Shown here piece after piece: positions 9,510 to 16,392 of a stretch of DNA of 54,088 nt. This DNA comes from Afipia sp. P52-10 (GTDB taxonomy: Bacteria > Pseudomonadota > Alphaproteobacteria > Rhizobiales > Xanthobacteraceae). Position numbers and translations under genes: made by a program. Below the pieces are notes generated by a model. It ran no database searches. It saw nothing but the letters and a program-made list of their open reading frames with translations, and was not told the origin of the DNA. The number at the start of each line of letters is the position of its first letter. Position 1 is the first letter of the stretch. The stretch is taken from NCBI RefSeq assembly GCF_000516555.1, contig NZ_AZSJ01000003.1:1863213-1917300 (forward strand), given 5' to 3'.

Positions 9510-11009
9510 ATGATGAACAGCCGTTTATCTCTCAGCCGAATTGGTGGGGATACTGCTGTGAATCTGGTTGTTGTTTCAAACCGCGTCGCGCGCGCCACGG
9601 CGAACGAGCCGATGACCGGCGGGCTTGCGGCTGCCTTGCTTCCAGTCGTTGAAAAATCCGGCGCAGTCTGGGTTGGTTCGAGCGGCCAGTTGAGTCCGCG
9701 TTCGCACGGCCCGGCACAAGTCGAGGTTCAGGCGCTCGGCGCGGGCGTGCTGGCTCTGCTCGACATGCCGGCCGAGGACTATGGCGGCTATTACGAAGGC
9801 TTTGCGAACTCCGCGCTCTGGCCGGCGCTGCATTCCCGCAGCGATCTCATCCGTGTGTCCGACGACGACTACTGGGCTTATCGGCGCATCAATGCGTTCG
9901 TCGCCAATGCGCTGATGCGTTTCAAGAAGAGCGACACTGCATTCTGGGTCCAGGACTATCACTTCCTCGCGCTCGGCGAGGAGTTGCGTCGGCGTGGCGT
10001 GATGCAGCCGGTCGGCTTCTTCCTGCATACCCCGTGGCCGGCGCGTTCGGTGGTGATTGGCGTGCCGCATCATCGCGAGCTGATCGAAGCGATGCTGGCG
10101 TATGATGTGATCGGATTTCAGACCGAGGACGATTGCGCGCGCTTCAGCGACTATGTGCAGAACGAACTTGGCCTGACGGTTGAGGACGGCGCCGTCATCT
10201 CGCGCTATGGCGTATCGCGGCTGGCTGCCTTCCCGATCGGGATCGATGTCGATGGGTTTGCCGCGCAGGCGGCGAAAGCGGCGACGCATCCGGAAGTCTC
10301 GCGCCTGCGCATGTCGCTGCGCGGCGAGAAGCTGGCGATCGGTGTCGATCGCCTGGACTATTCGAAAGGGCTGGTCAACCGGATCAATGCGTTCGATCGG
10401 CTGTTCGAGATGCAGCCGTCGTTGAAGCGTACGCTGTCGCTGTTGCAGATCGCGACGCCGTCGCGCGATGCGATCGAAGCCTATAACCGTCTGCAGACCG
10501 AGTTGGCGGGCCTCGTGTCGACAGTGAATGGCCGGCACGGCGAGCCTGACTGGACGCCGATCCGCTACCTGAACAAGGGCTATGGCCAGCAGGTGCTCTC
10601 CGGGTTCTACCGTGCGGCCAAGGTTGGCGTGGTCACCCCGTTGCACGACGGCATGAATTTGGTCGCCAAGGAGTATGTCGCGGCGCAGGATCCGGATGAT
10701 CCGGGTGTGCTGGTGCTGTCGAAGTTCGCGGGGGCCGCGAAGGAGATGGATGCCGCGCTGCTGGTCAATCCGAACGACATCGACGACGTGGCGCGCGGAC
10801 TGGCGCGCGCGGTGTCGATGTCGCCCGGTGAGCGCCGGGAACGATGGTCGGTGCTGATGGCGCGGCTGCGCGCCCGCACCATCCATCGCTGGTTCTCGGA
10901 CTTCTTGGCGGAGCTGGACAATGTGCCCCGGCAGTTGGCGCCGGAGGCCGATCGCGGATCCGTGCTGCAGCTCGCCGCCAGCCAGGGTCGAGCCCGCCAG
11001 TTGCATTAA
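9510..11009 (+). CDS. otsA: Trehalose-6-phosphate synthase
   Basis: OtsA joins UDP-glucose and glucose-6-phosphate to trehalose-6-phosphate (GT20 family). Visible marks are VVSNRVA near the N-terminus, MTGGLAAAL, WVQDYHFLALGEEL, FFLHTPWP, GVDRLDYSKGL and the C-terminal TPLHDGMNLVAKEYVAAQ segment that binds the donor. The ATG at 9510 has GAGGAA upstream. However, most relatives begin near MNLVVVSNRV, so the GTG at 9558 (preceded by GGTGGGGA) is a serious alternative and would remove 16 residues. It follows otsB in the same direction. Confidence 0.95.
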   Translation: MMNSRLSLSRIGGDTAVNLVVVSNRVARATANEPMTGGLAAALLPVVEKSGAVWVGSSGQLSPRSHGPAQVEVQALGAGVLALLDMPAEDYGGYYEGFANSALWPALHSRSDLIRVSDDDYWAYRRINAFVANALMRFKKSDTAFWVQDYHFLALGEELRRRGVMQPVGFFLHTPWPARSVVIGVPHHRELIEAMLAYDVIGFQTEDDCARFSDYVQNELGLTVEDGAVISRYGVSRLAAFPIGIDVDGFAAQAAKAATHPEVSRLRMSLRGEKLAIGVDRLDYSKGLVNRINAFDRLFEMQPSLKRTLSLLQIATPSRDAIEAYNRLQTELAGLVSTVNGRHGEPDWTPIRYLNKGYGQQVLSGFYRAAKVGVVTPLHDGMNLVAKEYVAAQDPDDPGVLVLSKFAGAAKEMDAALLVNPNDIDDVARGLARAVSMSPGERRERWSVLMARLRARTIHRWFSDFLAELDNVPRQLAPEADRGSVLQLAASQGRARQLH

Positions 11010-11136
11010 GCGCACTCTGCTGGAGCGCTGCGCAGGACGAGGCGGAAAGTGCTTGTCCTTCGCGTAGATGACGACGAGGCTCATGATCCGCGTCGTGGGC
11101 CTGTTCGTGTGCCGCAAACCTTCGCGGTCGGCCTGC

Positions 11137-11475
11137 TCAACAATAGGATACGCCATCGACGATGGCGCAGCGCGTCTTGTTCGGCGCATTGGGATCATCG
11201 AGCGGGATGACGCCCGAGCCCGAACCGACGAAGACGCCCGGGCCGACATGCACCGACGATGTGTTGCCGAGGATTACGCTCGGATGTGGCGTCGCGGAGT
11301 GCGAACGGGTGCCGTCGCTCCAGATGATCGCGGTATCGGCGAGGATGCCGCGGCGGCCGTCCTCACAGGTGACGGTGCTTCCCTCGCGCTTGCAGGCCTG
11401 GGCGAGGGCGCAGGAGACGCTCATCGCCAACGCGGTCAGGAGGCCGATGGCAAGCGCCGGGATTGATGGTCTCAT
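11137..11475 (-). CDS. Small exported protein of unknown function
   Basis: The 112-residue product starts with a signal peptide (about 1-26, hydrophobic core AIGLLTALAMSVSCALAQA). The mature part has Cys residues at its start, in the TCEDGRRG segment and at the end, the last being the final residue, so disulfides in the periplasm are likely. AAGGAC precedes the ATG. I recognise no domain. It points the same way as the TusA-like and MobA genes upstream but is only loosely linked to them. Confidence 0.65.
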   Translation of the reverse strand: MRPSIPALAIGLLTALAMSVSCALAQACKREGSTVTCEDGRRGILADTAIIWSDGTRSHSATPHPSVILGNTSSVHVGPGVFVGSGSGVIPLDDPNAPNKTRCAIVDGVSYC

Positions 11476-11506
11476 CGTGACGTCCTTGGTGCCCGGACGG
11501 CGGCCG

Positions 11507-11770
11507 CTAACATTTCCGGATGCGAAATGTCAGCACGGTCTCTTCGCGGGTTTGCGATTCCAATGTGTCGCCGGTCTGCGCGATCAGGTTCGGGATATCG
11601 ATCGCGGCGAGCGGATCGGTGCATTCGACGACGATCACGCTGCCCGGCAACGCCTGTGCGAGCGCTTTCCGTGTCCGCAGGGCAGGCAGGGGGCACTTCA
11701 GGCCGCGCAGTTGCAGCAGGATCTCGGGCAGTTCGGAAGCGGGTGTCATGGGCTCACGTCTGGCGGACAT
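11507..11770 (-). CDS. TusA-family sulfur carrier protein
   Basis: The core LRGLKCPLPALRTRKAL holds the family CPxP motif, whose Cys carries a persulfide. The rest (VECTDPLAAIDIPNLI) matches the small two-layer TusA fold. These proteins pass sulfur to tRNA thiolation, molybdenum cofactor or other sulfur pathways. Full length is 87 residues; an in-frame ATG at 11749 (MTPASELPE) would shorten it by seven and is equally possible because neither has a clear ribosome site. Its place beside mobA suggests, but does not prove, a role in Mo-cofactor biology. Confidence 0.85.
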   Translation of the reverse strand: MSARREPMTPASELPEILLQLRGLKCPLPALRTRKALAQALPGSVIVVECTDPLAAIDIPNLIAQTGDTLESQTREETVLTFRIRKC

Positions 11771-11800
11771 GGCGTAGGGGCGCCGTGCCTGCGTCTTACC

Positions 11801-12424
11801 TCAGAAATCGGGAAACTGCACAATGAGCGCGCGTGCATGGTCGAGGTCGGCCGGTGTGTTGATGTTGAAGAACGGATCGGCGGGCGTGGTGTCCCACGGG
11901 CTGACGGCGATCTGATAGCGGGCGAGGAAATGATCGACCTTGCGAAGGTGTTGCGTCAGCAGCGCGTCCCGCAAGGCGGAGCGGAGCGAAACCGGCCATA
12001 GCGCATAGACGCCATGGCGTCGGCCGTTCGATGCGGCGCAGGCAATCTCCGCCCGCGCGTCATCGCGGGCCTGGCTCAGCCGTGCAACCAGATTGGCGGG
12101 CAGAAACGGACCATCGACGGGAACGGTCACGGCCAGGGCCACGTCCGGGGCATGGACGGCGATCCAGTCGAGGCCTGCGAGAACGCCGCTGAGCGGACCA
12201 AGTCGCTCGGCGACGGGATCGGGCGCGATCGGCAGGGCCGGGTGCTGCGCCGGCTCGTTGGAATTGAGCACCAGGCCGGCGCACTGCGGCCGCAGGCGGC
12301 GGATCGCGCGGGCGACCAGCGTCTCGTCGCCGATCGAAAGATCGGCCTTGCCGCGCCCACCGAGCCGTTCGGCCCGGCCGCCGGCCAGAATGATGCCGAA
12401 AACCTTGCTCTGTGCTGCGTCCAA
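11801..12424 (-). CDS. mobA: Molybdenum cofactor guanylyltransferase
   Basis: MobA joins GTP to molybdopterin-Mo to form the guanine dinucleotide cofactor. The 207-residue protein shows the nucleotidyltransferase opening IILAGGRAERLGGRGKADL, then LGPLSGVLAGLDW and VPVDGPFLP with the metal-binding Asp, and ends with FFNINTPADLDHA. All are standard for MobA. The start appears to be TTG at 12424, with AGGGAA about ten bases upstream. The CoxSLM-type enzyme would need the cytosine form (made by MocA), so MobA may also belong to that family by divergence; the LAGG motif does not decide this. Confidence 0.85.
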   Translation of the reverse strand: MDAAQSKVFGIILAGGRAERLGGRGKADLSIGDETLVARAIRRLRPQCAGLVLNSNEPAQHPALPIAPDPVAERLGPLSGVLAGLDWIAVHAPDVALAVTVPVDGPFLPANLVARLSQARDDARAEIACAASNGRRHGVYALWPVSLRSALRDALLTQHLRKVDHFLARYQIAVSPWDTTPADPFFNINTPADLDHARALIVQFPDF

Positions 12425-12598
12425 CGCCGTCGATTCCCTGTTGAAACCCTTATCTTTTCAATCGTTTGCGGAAAAGTGCGCGAGCCATGCGCTTGCCGCT
12501 TGCAAATCCGCGCTGCCGCGGTCAAGAGGTGCTGCGCGAAACTGCTCACCCGCAGTCGGGCTCAGTCCGGACTGCCGCCATGGGTAGCAGGTTTCTGA

Positions 12599-12688
12599 GG
12601 AGAGGTGGCCGAGTGGTTGAAGGCGCACGCCTGGAAAGTGTGTATACGGGAAACCGTATCGCGGGTTCGAATCCCGCTCTCTCCGCCA
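12599..12688 (+). tRNA. tRNA-Ser (anticodon GGA)
   Basis: A 90-base class II tRNA with encoded CCA. The acceptor stem pairs GGAGAGG with TCTCTCC (one G-T wobble). Anticodon GGA is at 12633-12635 in the loop CTGGAAA. The long variable arm is TATACGG-GAAA-CCGTATC, and the T arm is GCGGG-TTCGAAT-CCCGC. Its 3' end is the apparent integration target of the island that follows. Confidence 0.97.
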
Positions 12689-12690
12689 GC
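12674..12690 (+). repeat. Left attachment site (attL) in tRNA-Ser
   Basis: The 17 bases CCGCTCTCTCCGCCAGC cover the last 15 bases of tRNA-Ser plus two more. They recur exactly and in the same orientation at 29990-30006. This is the usual mark left by tyrosine-recombinase integration into a tRNA gene; the integrase remnant next door supports it. Confidence 0.75.
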
Positions 12691-12754
12691 ACCAAACCGT
12701 TGAATTGTTGACGAAATTTTGTCTCGCCACCCTAGAATACACGGTGGCGTACAC

Positions 12755-13024
12755 ATGGCGTCGTGCCTCTGGCAACGCGGCGCGACTTGGTTCTTTCAGC
12801 TGCGACCGCCCTCGGATCTGCAATCGGCCCTCGGTGCGGCGCCTTTCAGAATTCGGCTGCCGTGCCAGACCCGTCGAGAGGCGTCCCGTTTCGCCCGTCA
12901 TCTCGCCGGTGTGGCTGAGCGATGGCTGATGATGATGATGCGGTATCGGGGCTTTGCGAAGATGCGTGTTGCTGCCATGCGCAGCAGCAATGTGGGGAAG
13001 AGCCGCTTTCTGCCGAGGACGTGA
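12755..13024 (+). pseudogene. N-terminal fragment of a tyrosine recombinase
   Basis: The 89-residue frame opens with [20 protein letters not shown], followed by a run of basic residues and EASRFARHLAGVAERW. This resembles the short beta segment that opens many integrases of tRNA-borne islands. No SAM-like or catalytic domain follows in this frame. The matching middle part appears about 450 bases further on in another frame, so I read this as a broken gene end. It lies 67 bases after the tRNA, where an island integrase is expected. Confidence 0.5.
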
Positions 13025-13200
13025 AATCACAACAGGCCGAAGTCCGACGTAAATTCGTCAACACACTTGTCGCCGAGGTTGAACAGCTCACCAAACTTTC
13101 GGATGAATTCCTTTCTCTGGAAAAAGTGCGGAAAAATTCTACCAAGGCTGACGCAAAGATCATCGACGACGAGCAGAAGGCACTGTTCGAAGCTCGATGA
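12922..13200 (+). CDS. Small acidic/helical protein of unknown function, integrase-associated
   Basis: A 92-residue frame that overlaps the end of the integrase N-terminal fragment. Its second half is rich in Lys, Glu and Ala and should be helical. The GC content is well below that of chromosomal genes here. The stop overlaps the next start as ATGA. It could be a true small gene of the island or a shifted piece of an older integrase; I cannot tell. No family recognised. Confidence 0.3.
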   Translation: MADDDDAVSGLCEDACCCHAQQQCGEEPLSAEDVKSQQAEVRRKFVNTLVAEVEQLTKLSDEFLSLEKVRKNSTKADAKIIDDEQKALFEAR

Positions 13201-13451
13201 AGGGTTGGAATTTCTTCGCAACCGAAGTCATCGCCGATTTTGATACGGTCTTTGCTGGCATGCAGTGGGCCAAAGAGAGTAGCCATCGCCTCTTTGAAGA
13301 ACTCGACAATCTGTCAGAAAGCTACAAATACGACGGCATTGAGTGGAGATCGCAATTACAAACGATAACGGCGAAGGCGAAGCAATTTGAGGCTGAGAGC
13401 CAGCTTGCTCATGAGGCGAATTCGAATGTCTTGATGCAGGTCAAGCAATGA
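13197..13451 (+). CDS. Small helical protein of unknown function, integrase-associated
   Basis: An 84-residue frame starting at the ATGA overlap with the previous frame and ending at a second ATGA overlap with the integrase middle part at 13448. The sequence has many Glu, Lys and Gln residues with a heptad-like spread near the end, suggesting a coiled coil. The two stop-start overlaps in a row argue for translational coupling in an ancestral operon. No family recognised. Confidence 0.35.
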   Translation: MKGWNFFATEVIADFDTVFAGMQWAKESSHRLFEELDNLSESYKYDGIEWRSQLQTITAKAKQFEAESQLAHEANSNVLMQVKQ

Positions 13452-13991
13452 AAGACAGCGCGGCCATATCTGAGAGGTTTCTTTATCAGGGCCATTGCAA
13501 AGCGAAGCTATGGGAGAGTTTCTGATTGCGAAGACGCAACTACCAGAAGGAGAGATCGCCTATTTTAATCATCACATCCGGACGTTCCTTGAAATCGTGG
13601 GTGACAAGCGTATCGCTGAATACACTGAAGGCGATCTGACTTATTTCGCAGGAGAACTGCGGTTCTTGCCAGAACGGCACACTGTGGACCCTCGTTGGAG
13701 AGGGAAAACTCTCGTCGCTGCACTTCAGGAAAATCGCTCGCGCCCACCTAGCAGCCGCGCCAGGTCGCTCTCATTCACGACCATCAAGATTGGCTATGTC
13801 GGCAAGATCAAAACTTGCATTCGGTGGCTCTGTGCGAACTATCGGGTCCAATATCCGTTGACTATGGTCATACGTTCATACCGAAGGATGCGCGCTCGTC
13901 GACAATCAGGTTCAGTCTCGATTCTTCCCAGCTCAACCGGTTCTTTGCAGCTTGTAATCCGATGACCTGCCGGAACCGTCGGCTTTTCTAG
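13448..13991 (+). pseudogene. Tyrosine recombinase, core-binding part only, frameshifted and truncated
   Basis: Reading starts at MKDSAAISERFLYQG, shifts frame near 13500-13510 into GEFLIAKTQLPEGEIAYF and TFLEIVGDKRIAEYT, which look like the SAM-like core-binding domain of phage integrases, then shifts again near 13860 into HTFIPKDARSSTIRFSLD and LNRFFAACNP, the usual lead-in to the catalytic domain. The frame stops at 13989. No catalytic R-H-R-Y residues follow, so the recombinase is dead. The rest of the domain appears deleted and replaced by unrelated sequence. Confidence 0.65.
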
Positions 13992-14566
13992 CGGCTCGGC
14001 GCTCTGTCGACAAAGCCACAGAGCAGCTTCGCGAGTTTGAGCGTCGATCGCCAAACCCCGCCAGTCAATCGATAGTCCGCCGGCGCCAACCATCTGGAAT
14101 CACCCAGTCGGGTCGTCGCGCGGAGCAGAGAAAGAGCAGCTTCAAAGAAAAACCTGAAGCAATGTTAGCAAGGGTCAGGTCAGCTCGAGCAGCATTCGCA
14201 AGCGCGAAACACGCCCTAGTTACTCAGCAAGCGAAGTTCGCGCAGGAGCGCAGCGAGCAGAGCGCGACACTCGCGGCTCGTAAACAGCAGGCAGTGAAGT
14301 TCATCAAGGCTGGAGAAATCGCGAGAATGCGCCTTGCGCGGAATCCCGAATTGGGGTTTGGCGGTCTCTCCCATGTACTGCAGCTTGCAGCACGGCCTCA
14401 GGCTCCGCCATCAGTTTTGTTGATGACGCGCACGGTGAATTTGGCGGCCGAGACGATGTTGTGCTCTATGACGAGTGGGGCAAGCCTCACAAAGCCAATC
14501 CGCGAGCGTCGTGGTAAGCGTGCTCTCGATTTCGACGAGCCGTCGTGGAGACGATCAATCGGTTGA
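13958..14566 (+). pseudogene. Unrecognised coding fragment without a 5' end
   Basis: This open frame has no start codon until 14162 but reads smoothly from the integrase breakpoint, with a Lys/Arg/Glu/Ala-rich, probably helical sequence (DKATEQLREFERRSPNP, then SEQSATLAARKQQAVKF). From about 14390 another frame reads VLYDEWGKPHKANPRASW before a stop, which could be the true tail after a further shift. I read it as a scrap of an island gene. I see no transposase or terminal inverted repeats in 13.99-14.67 kb, and nothing else I can name there. Confidence 0.3.
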
Positions 14567-14671
14567 GGATATTCAGCAATGGACGTCTCGTGATGGTTCG
14601 GACAGCGAGGATGTCCAACGGCTGATTATTTGGAAAGTCTACGAAGCATATCGGTGTCGTCGTCAGTAACA

Positions 14672-15424
14672 TCATCGCGTCCGGCGAGCGGGGGATGATC
14701 CGAGCGTAATCCAGAGCCCATCGAACATTGCGCCGTTCAGAGCGGATAGTTCGGGACTTTCGATGACAAGAGCAAAGTTCTCTTTCCTTGATGAAACGTA
14801 GAGCACCCTTTCATCATAGAGATACATTGTCATGCCGAGATCCATGGAGGTTGGCGCATACCGTAGCTCGCGCAATTCATCCTGCGACGATGGCCAGATG
14901 TGCTCGCTCTCGCGGGAAGGCGAGCGTATGACTTGGAGCTGGATGCCGCGGCGAAGCCGCTCGGCAATGAAGCCATCCATCCATTCCGCGCCCGGCGCCT
15001 CAAGAAGCTCGTGCATCGACAGAATCCCACGCAAGATCTTGGACCTGCAGTCCAGCGTTTCCCACATCGCGCGGCGGATGCCCTCGATGCCTTCATAGAA
15101 ACGAATGCGCGGACGGATCTTAGGTCCCCCGAGCAGCGAGCGAAGCTCCGGAATGAGGTCGTCGAGCATGGATCGTGTGCGATCCCATTCCCGGAGCAGC
15201 ACGCCAGGATCTTCCGCGACGATCTGCTTGACTCCGCCGTCGCCCTCAATCTGGCTGAGCAGGCCGCGTTTCTGAAGACGTTGCAAAAGATCGTAGCCGT
15301 TCGTGCGCGAAACGTCGGCGCGCGCCGAGACAGCCGTGACGGACGCTGTTCCGAGTTCGAGCGCGGCGAGGTAAAAGCGCTGTTCCTTTTCGTCCAGACC
15401 TAACGCAAGAAGCCGGGGATCCAT
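14672..15424 (-). CDS. TrmB-family transcriptional regulator of the aldoxime/nitrile cluster
   Basis: The 250-residue protein has an N-terminal winged-helix domain (about 1-75: LGLDEKEQRFYLAALELG, then SVTAVSARADVSRTNGYDLL as the recognition segment) and a C-terminal effector-binding half like TrmB/PLD-like sensor regions. TrmB proteins bind palindromes and respond to small molecules. The start at 15424 has AGGAGG at the right distance. It is divergent from the flavin-reductase gene, and an 18-bp palindrome lies ten bases in front of its own start codon. I infer it controls itself, the flavin-reductase gene and the transporter-nitrilase-dehydratase operon. Effector is probably an aldoxime, a nitrile or the acid product, unproven. 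Confidence 0.75.
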   Translation of the reverse strand: MDPRLLALGLDEKEQRFYLAALELGTASVTAVSARADVSRTNGYDLLQRLQKRGLLSQIEGDGGVKQIVAEDPGVLLREWDRTRSMLDDLIPELRSLLGGPKIRPRIRFYEGIEGIRRAMWETLDCRSKILRGILSMHELLEAPGAEWMDGFIAERLRRGIQLQVIRSPSRESEHIWPSSQDELRELRYAPTSMDLGMTMYLYDERVLYVSSRKENFALVIESPELSALNGAMFDGLWITLGSSPARRTR

Positions 15425-15433
15425 AGAGCCTCC

Positions 15434-15451
15434 TGTCGATGTATTTCGACA
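15434..15451. promoter_or_regulatory. Predicted operator 1 (TGTC-N10-GACA)
   Basis: TGTCGATGTATTTCGACA, with 6-bp perfect arms TGTCGA/TCGACA. It lies ten bases before the start codon of the TrmB-type gene, where binding would block translation start or transcription of that gene. Nearly identical to operator 3. Confidence 0.7.
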
Positions 15452-15508
15452 CAGATTTCGGCACATTAATCATGCCAATGGCTCATTAAAAGATCTGTCT
15501 GAGAAAAA

Positions 15509-15526
15509 TGTCGATCTGATATGACA
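15509..15526. promoter_or_regulatory. Predicted operator 2 (TGTC-N10-GACA)
   Basis: TGTCGATCTGATATGACA, same 18-bp length and TGTC...GACA ends as the other sites. It lies 63 bases before the flavin-reductase start and 75 bases (centre to centre) from operator 1. It covers an in-frame ATG at 15521, which supports the later start for that gene. Confidence 0.6.
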
Positions 15527-15589
15527 GCAGGTCGTGACGCTTGGGATGTTTCCGCATGCGCACGCCTAACTCTGACAGCGAGGATTTCC

Positions 15590-16240
15590 ATGGATACGTT
15601 CGAACTGGCCGGGCTGACACCCGCGCTCCGTTATAAGTTGCTCGCCGGGCTTGTTGTGCCGCGCCCGATTGCGTTGATAACGACCGTGTCCGACGCGGGC
15701 GTGGTGAATGCTGCGCCTTATTCTTTCTTCAACGTGTTCTCCGAAGATCCGCCCATCGTCGTTGTGGGCCTGCAGTCGAAGGATGATCTGTCGCTCAAGG
15801 ACACCGCGCGCAACGTGCGCAGTTCCGGTGAGTTTGTCGTGAACATGGTGGATGAAGATCTCGCTGTCGCGATGAACGATTGCGCTATCGACTTTCCGCC
15901 TGAACGAGGCGAGCCGAGCAGCCTGCAATTGTCGCTCGCCCAGAGCCATCAAGTTGCTGTGCCGCGCCTGGTGCGCAGTCCAGTCGCGCTCGAGTGTCGG
16001 AAGGTGACGATGATGAATTTTGGTGTGGGTCGTGATCTTCTGGTTGGCGAGGTGCTCGTAATCCAGGCGCGCGAAGGTGTGATCGATCCCCAGACCCTTC
16101 GCACCGAATATGCGCGCTACAGCCCAGTCGGACGTCTGACTGGTTTTGAGTACACGCGCACTCATGACCGTTTTCAGTTGATGCGCGAAAGCTTTGCGGC
16201 CTGGTCCGAACGCGTGAAGGACGGGACGTCCGCGACTTGA
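15590..16240 (+). CDS. Flavin-reductase-like (DIM6/NTAB) FMN-binding protein
   Basis: The 216 residues match flavin reductase-like domain proteins: the N-terminal VVPRPIALITTVSDAGVVNAA binds FMN, followed by SFFNVFSEDPPIVVVGLQ and the middle FVVNMVDEDLA. Such proteins bind FMN and some supply reduced flavin to partner enzymes. The start at 15590 has GAGGA upstream; a start at 15521 would lie inside operator 2. The gene sits alone between the two operator pairs. No monooxygenase is nearby. Aldoxime dehydratases need ferrous haem and some are stimulated by flavin, so it might keep that enzyme reduced; this is inference. Confidence 0.8.
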   Translation: MDTFELAGLTPALRYKLLAGLVVPRPIALITTVSDAGVVNAAPYSFFNVFSEDPPIVVVGLQSKDDLSLKDTARNVRSSGEFVVNMVDEDLAVAMNDCAIDFPPERGEPSSLQLSLAQSHQVAVPRLVRSPVALECRKVTMMNFGVGRDLLVGEVLVIQAREGVIDPQTLRTEYARYSPVGRLTGFEYTRTHDRFQLMRESFAAWSERVKDGTSAT

Positions 16241-16267
16241 TTGCGTCGTCCGCCGCCCAGGTCGCTG

Positions 16268-16285
16268 TGTCGATGTAATTCGACA
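16268..16285. promoter_or_regulatory. Predicted operator 3 (TGTC-N10-GACA)
   Basis: TGTCGATGTAATTCGACA is the centre of a longer perfect inverted repeat, CTGTGTCGA-N6-TCGACACAG (16265-16288). It is the best-formed of the four sites and differs from operator 1 at one base of the spacer. It lies in front of the transporter operon. Confidence 0.75.
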
Positions 16286-16356
16286 CAGTATGTGCGACTA
16301 AAAACTCCTTTACTTGGCTAATAAATCGGCATACGCGGGACAAAAAAGAAGAGTAA

Positions 16357-16374
16357 TGTCGAGATATCATGACA
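16357..16374. promoter_or_regulatory. Predicted operator 4 (TGTC-N10-GACA)
   Basis: TGTCGAGATATCATGACA, 18 bp, with an inner GATATC. It ends 18 bases before the start of the substrate-binding protein gene and is 89 bases from operator 3, mirroring the paired layout before the flavin-reductase gene. Confidence 0.6.
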
Positions 16375-16392
16375 TAGAAGGGGGATTTTCCG

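Noticed and set aside
9576-11249. Long minus-strand frame opposite otsA
   Set aside because: Antisense shadow of a clear otsA gene; no domain features.
13992-14671. An insertion sequence remnant after the integrase
   Set aside because: No transposase motif, terminal inverted repeat or target duplication could be found; only unrecognised coding scraps.
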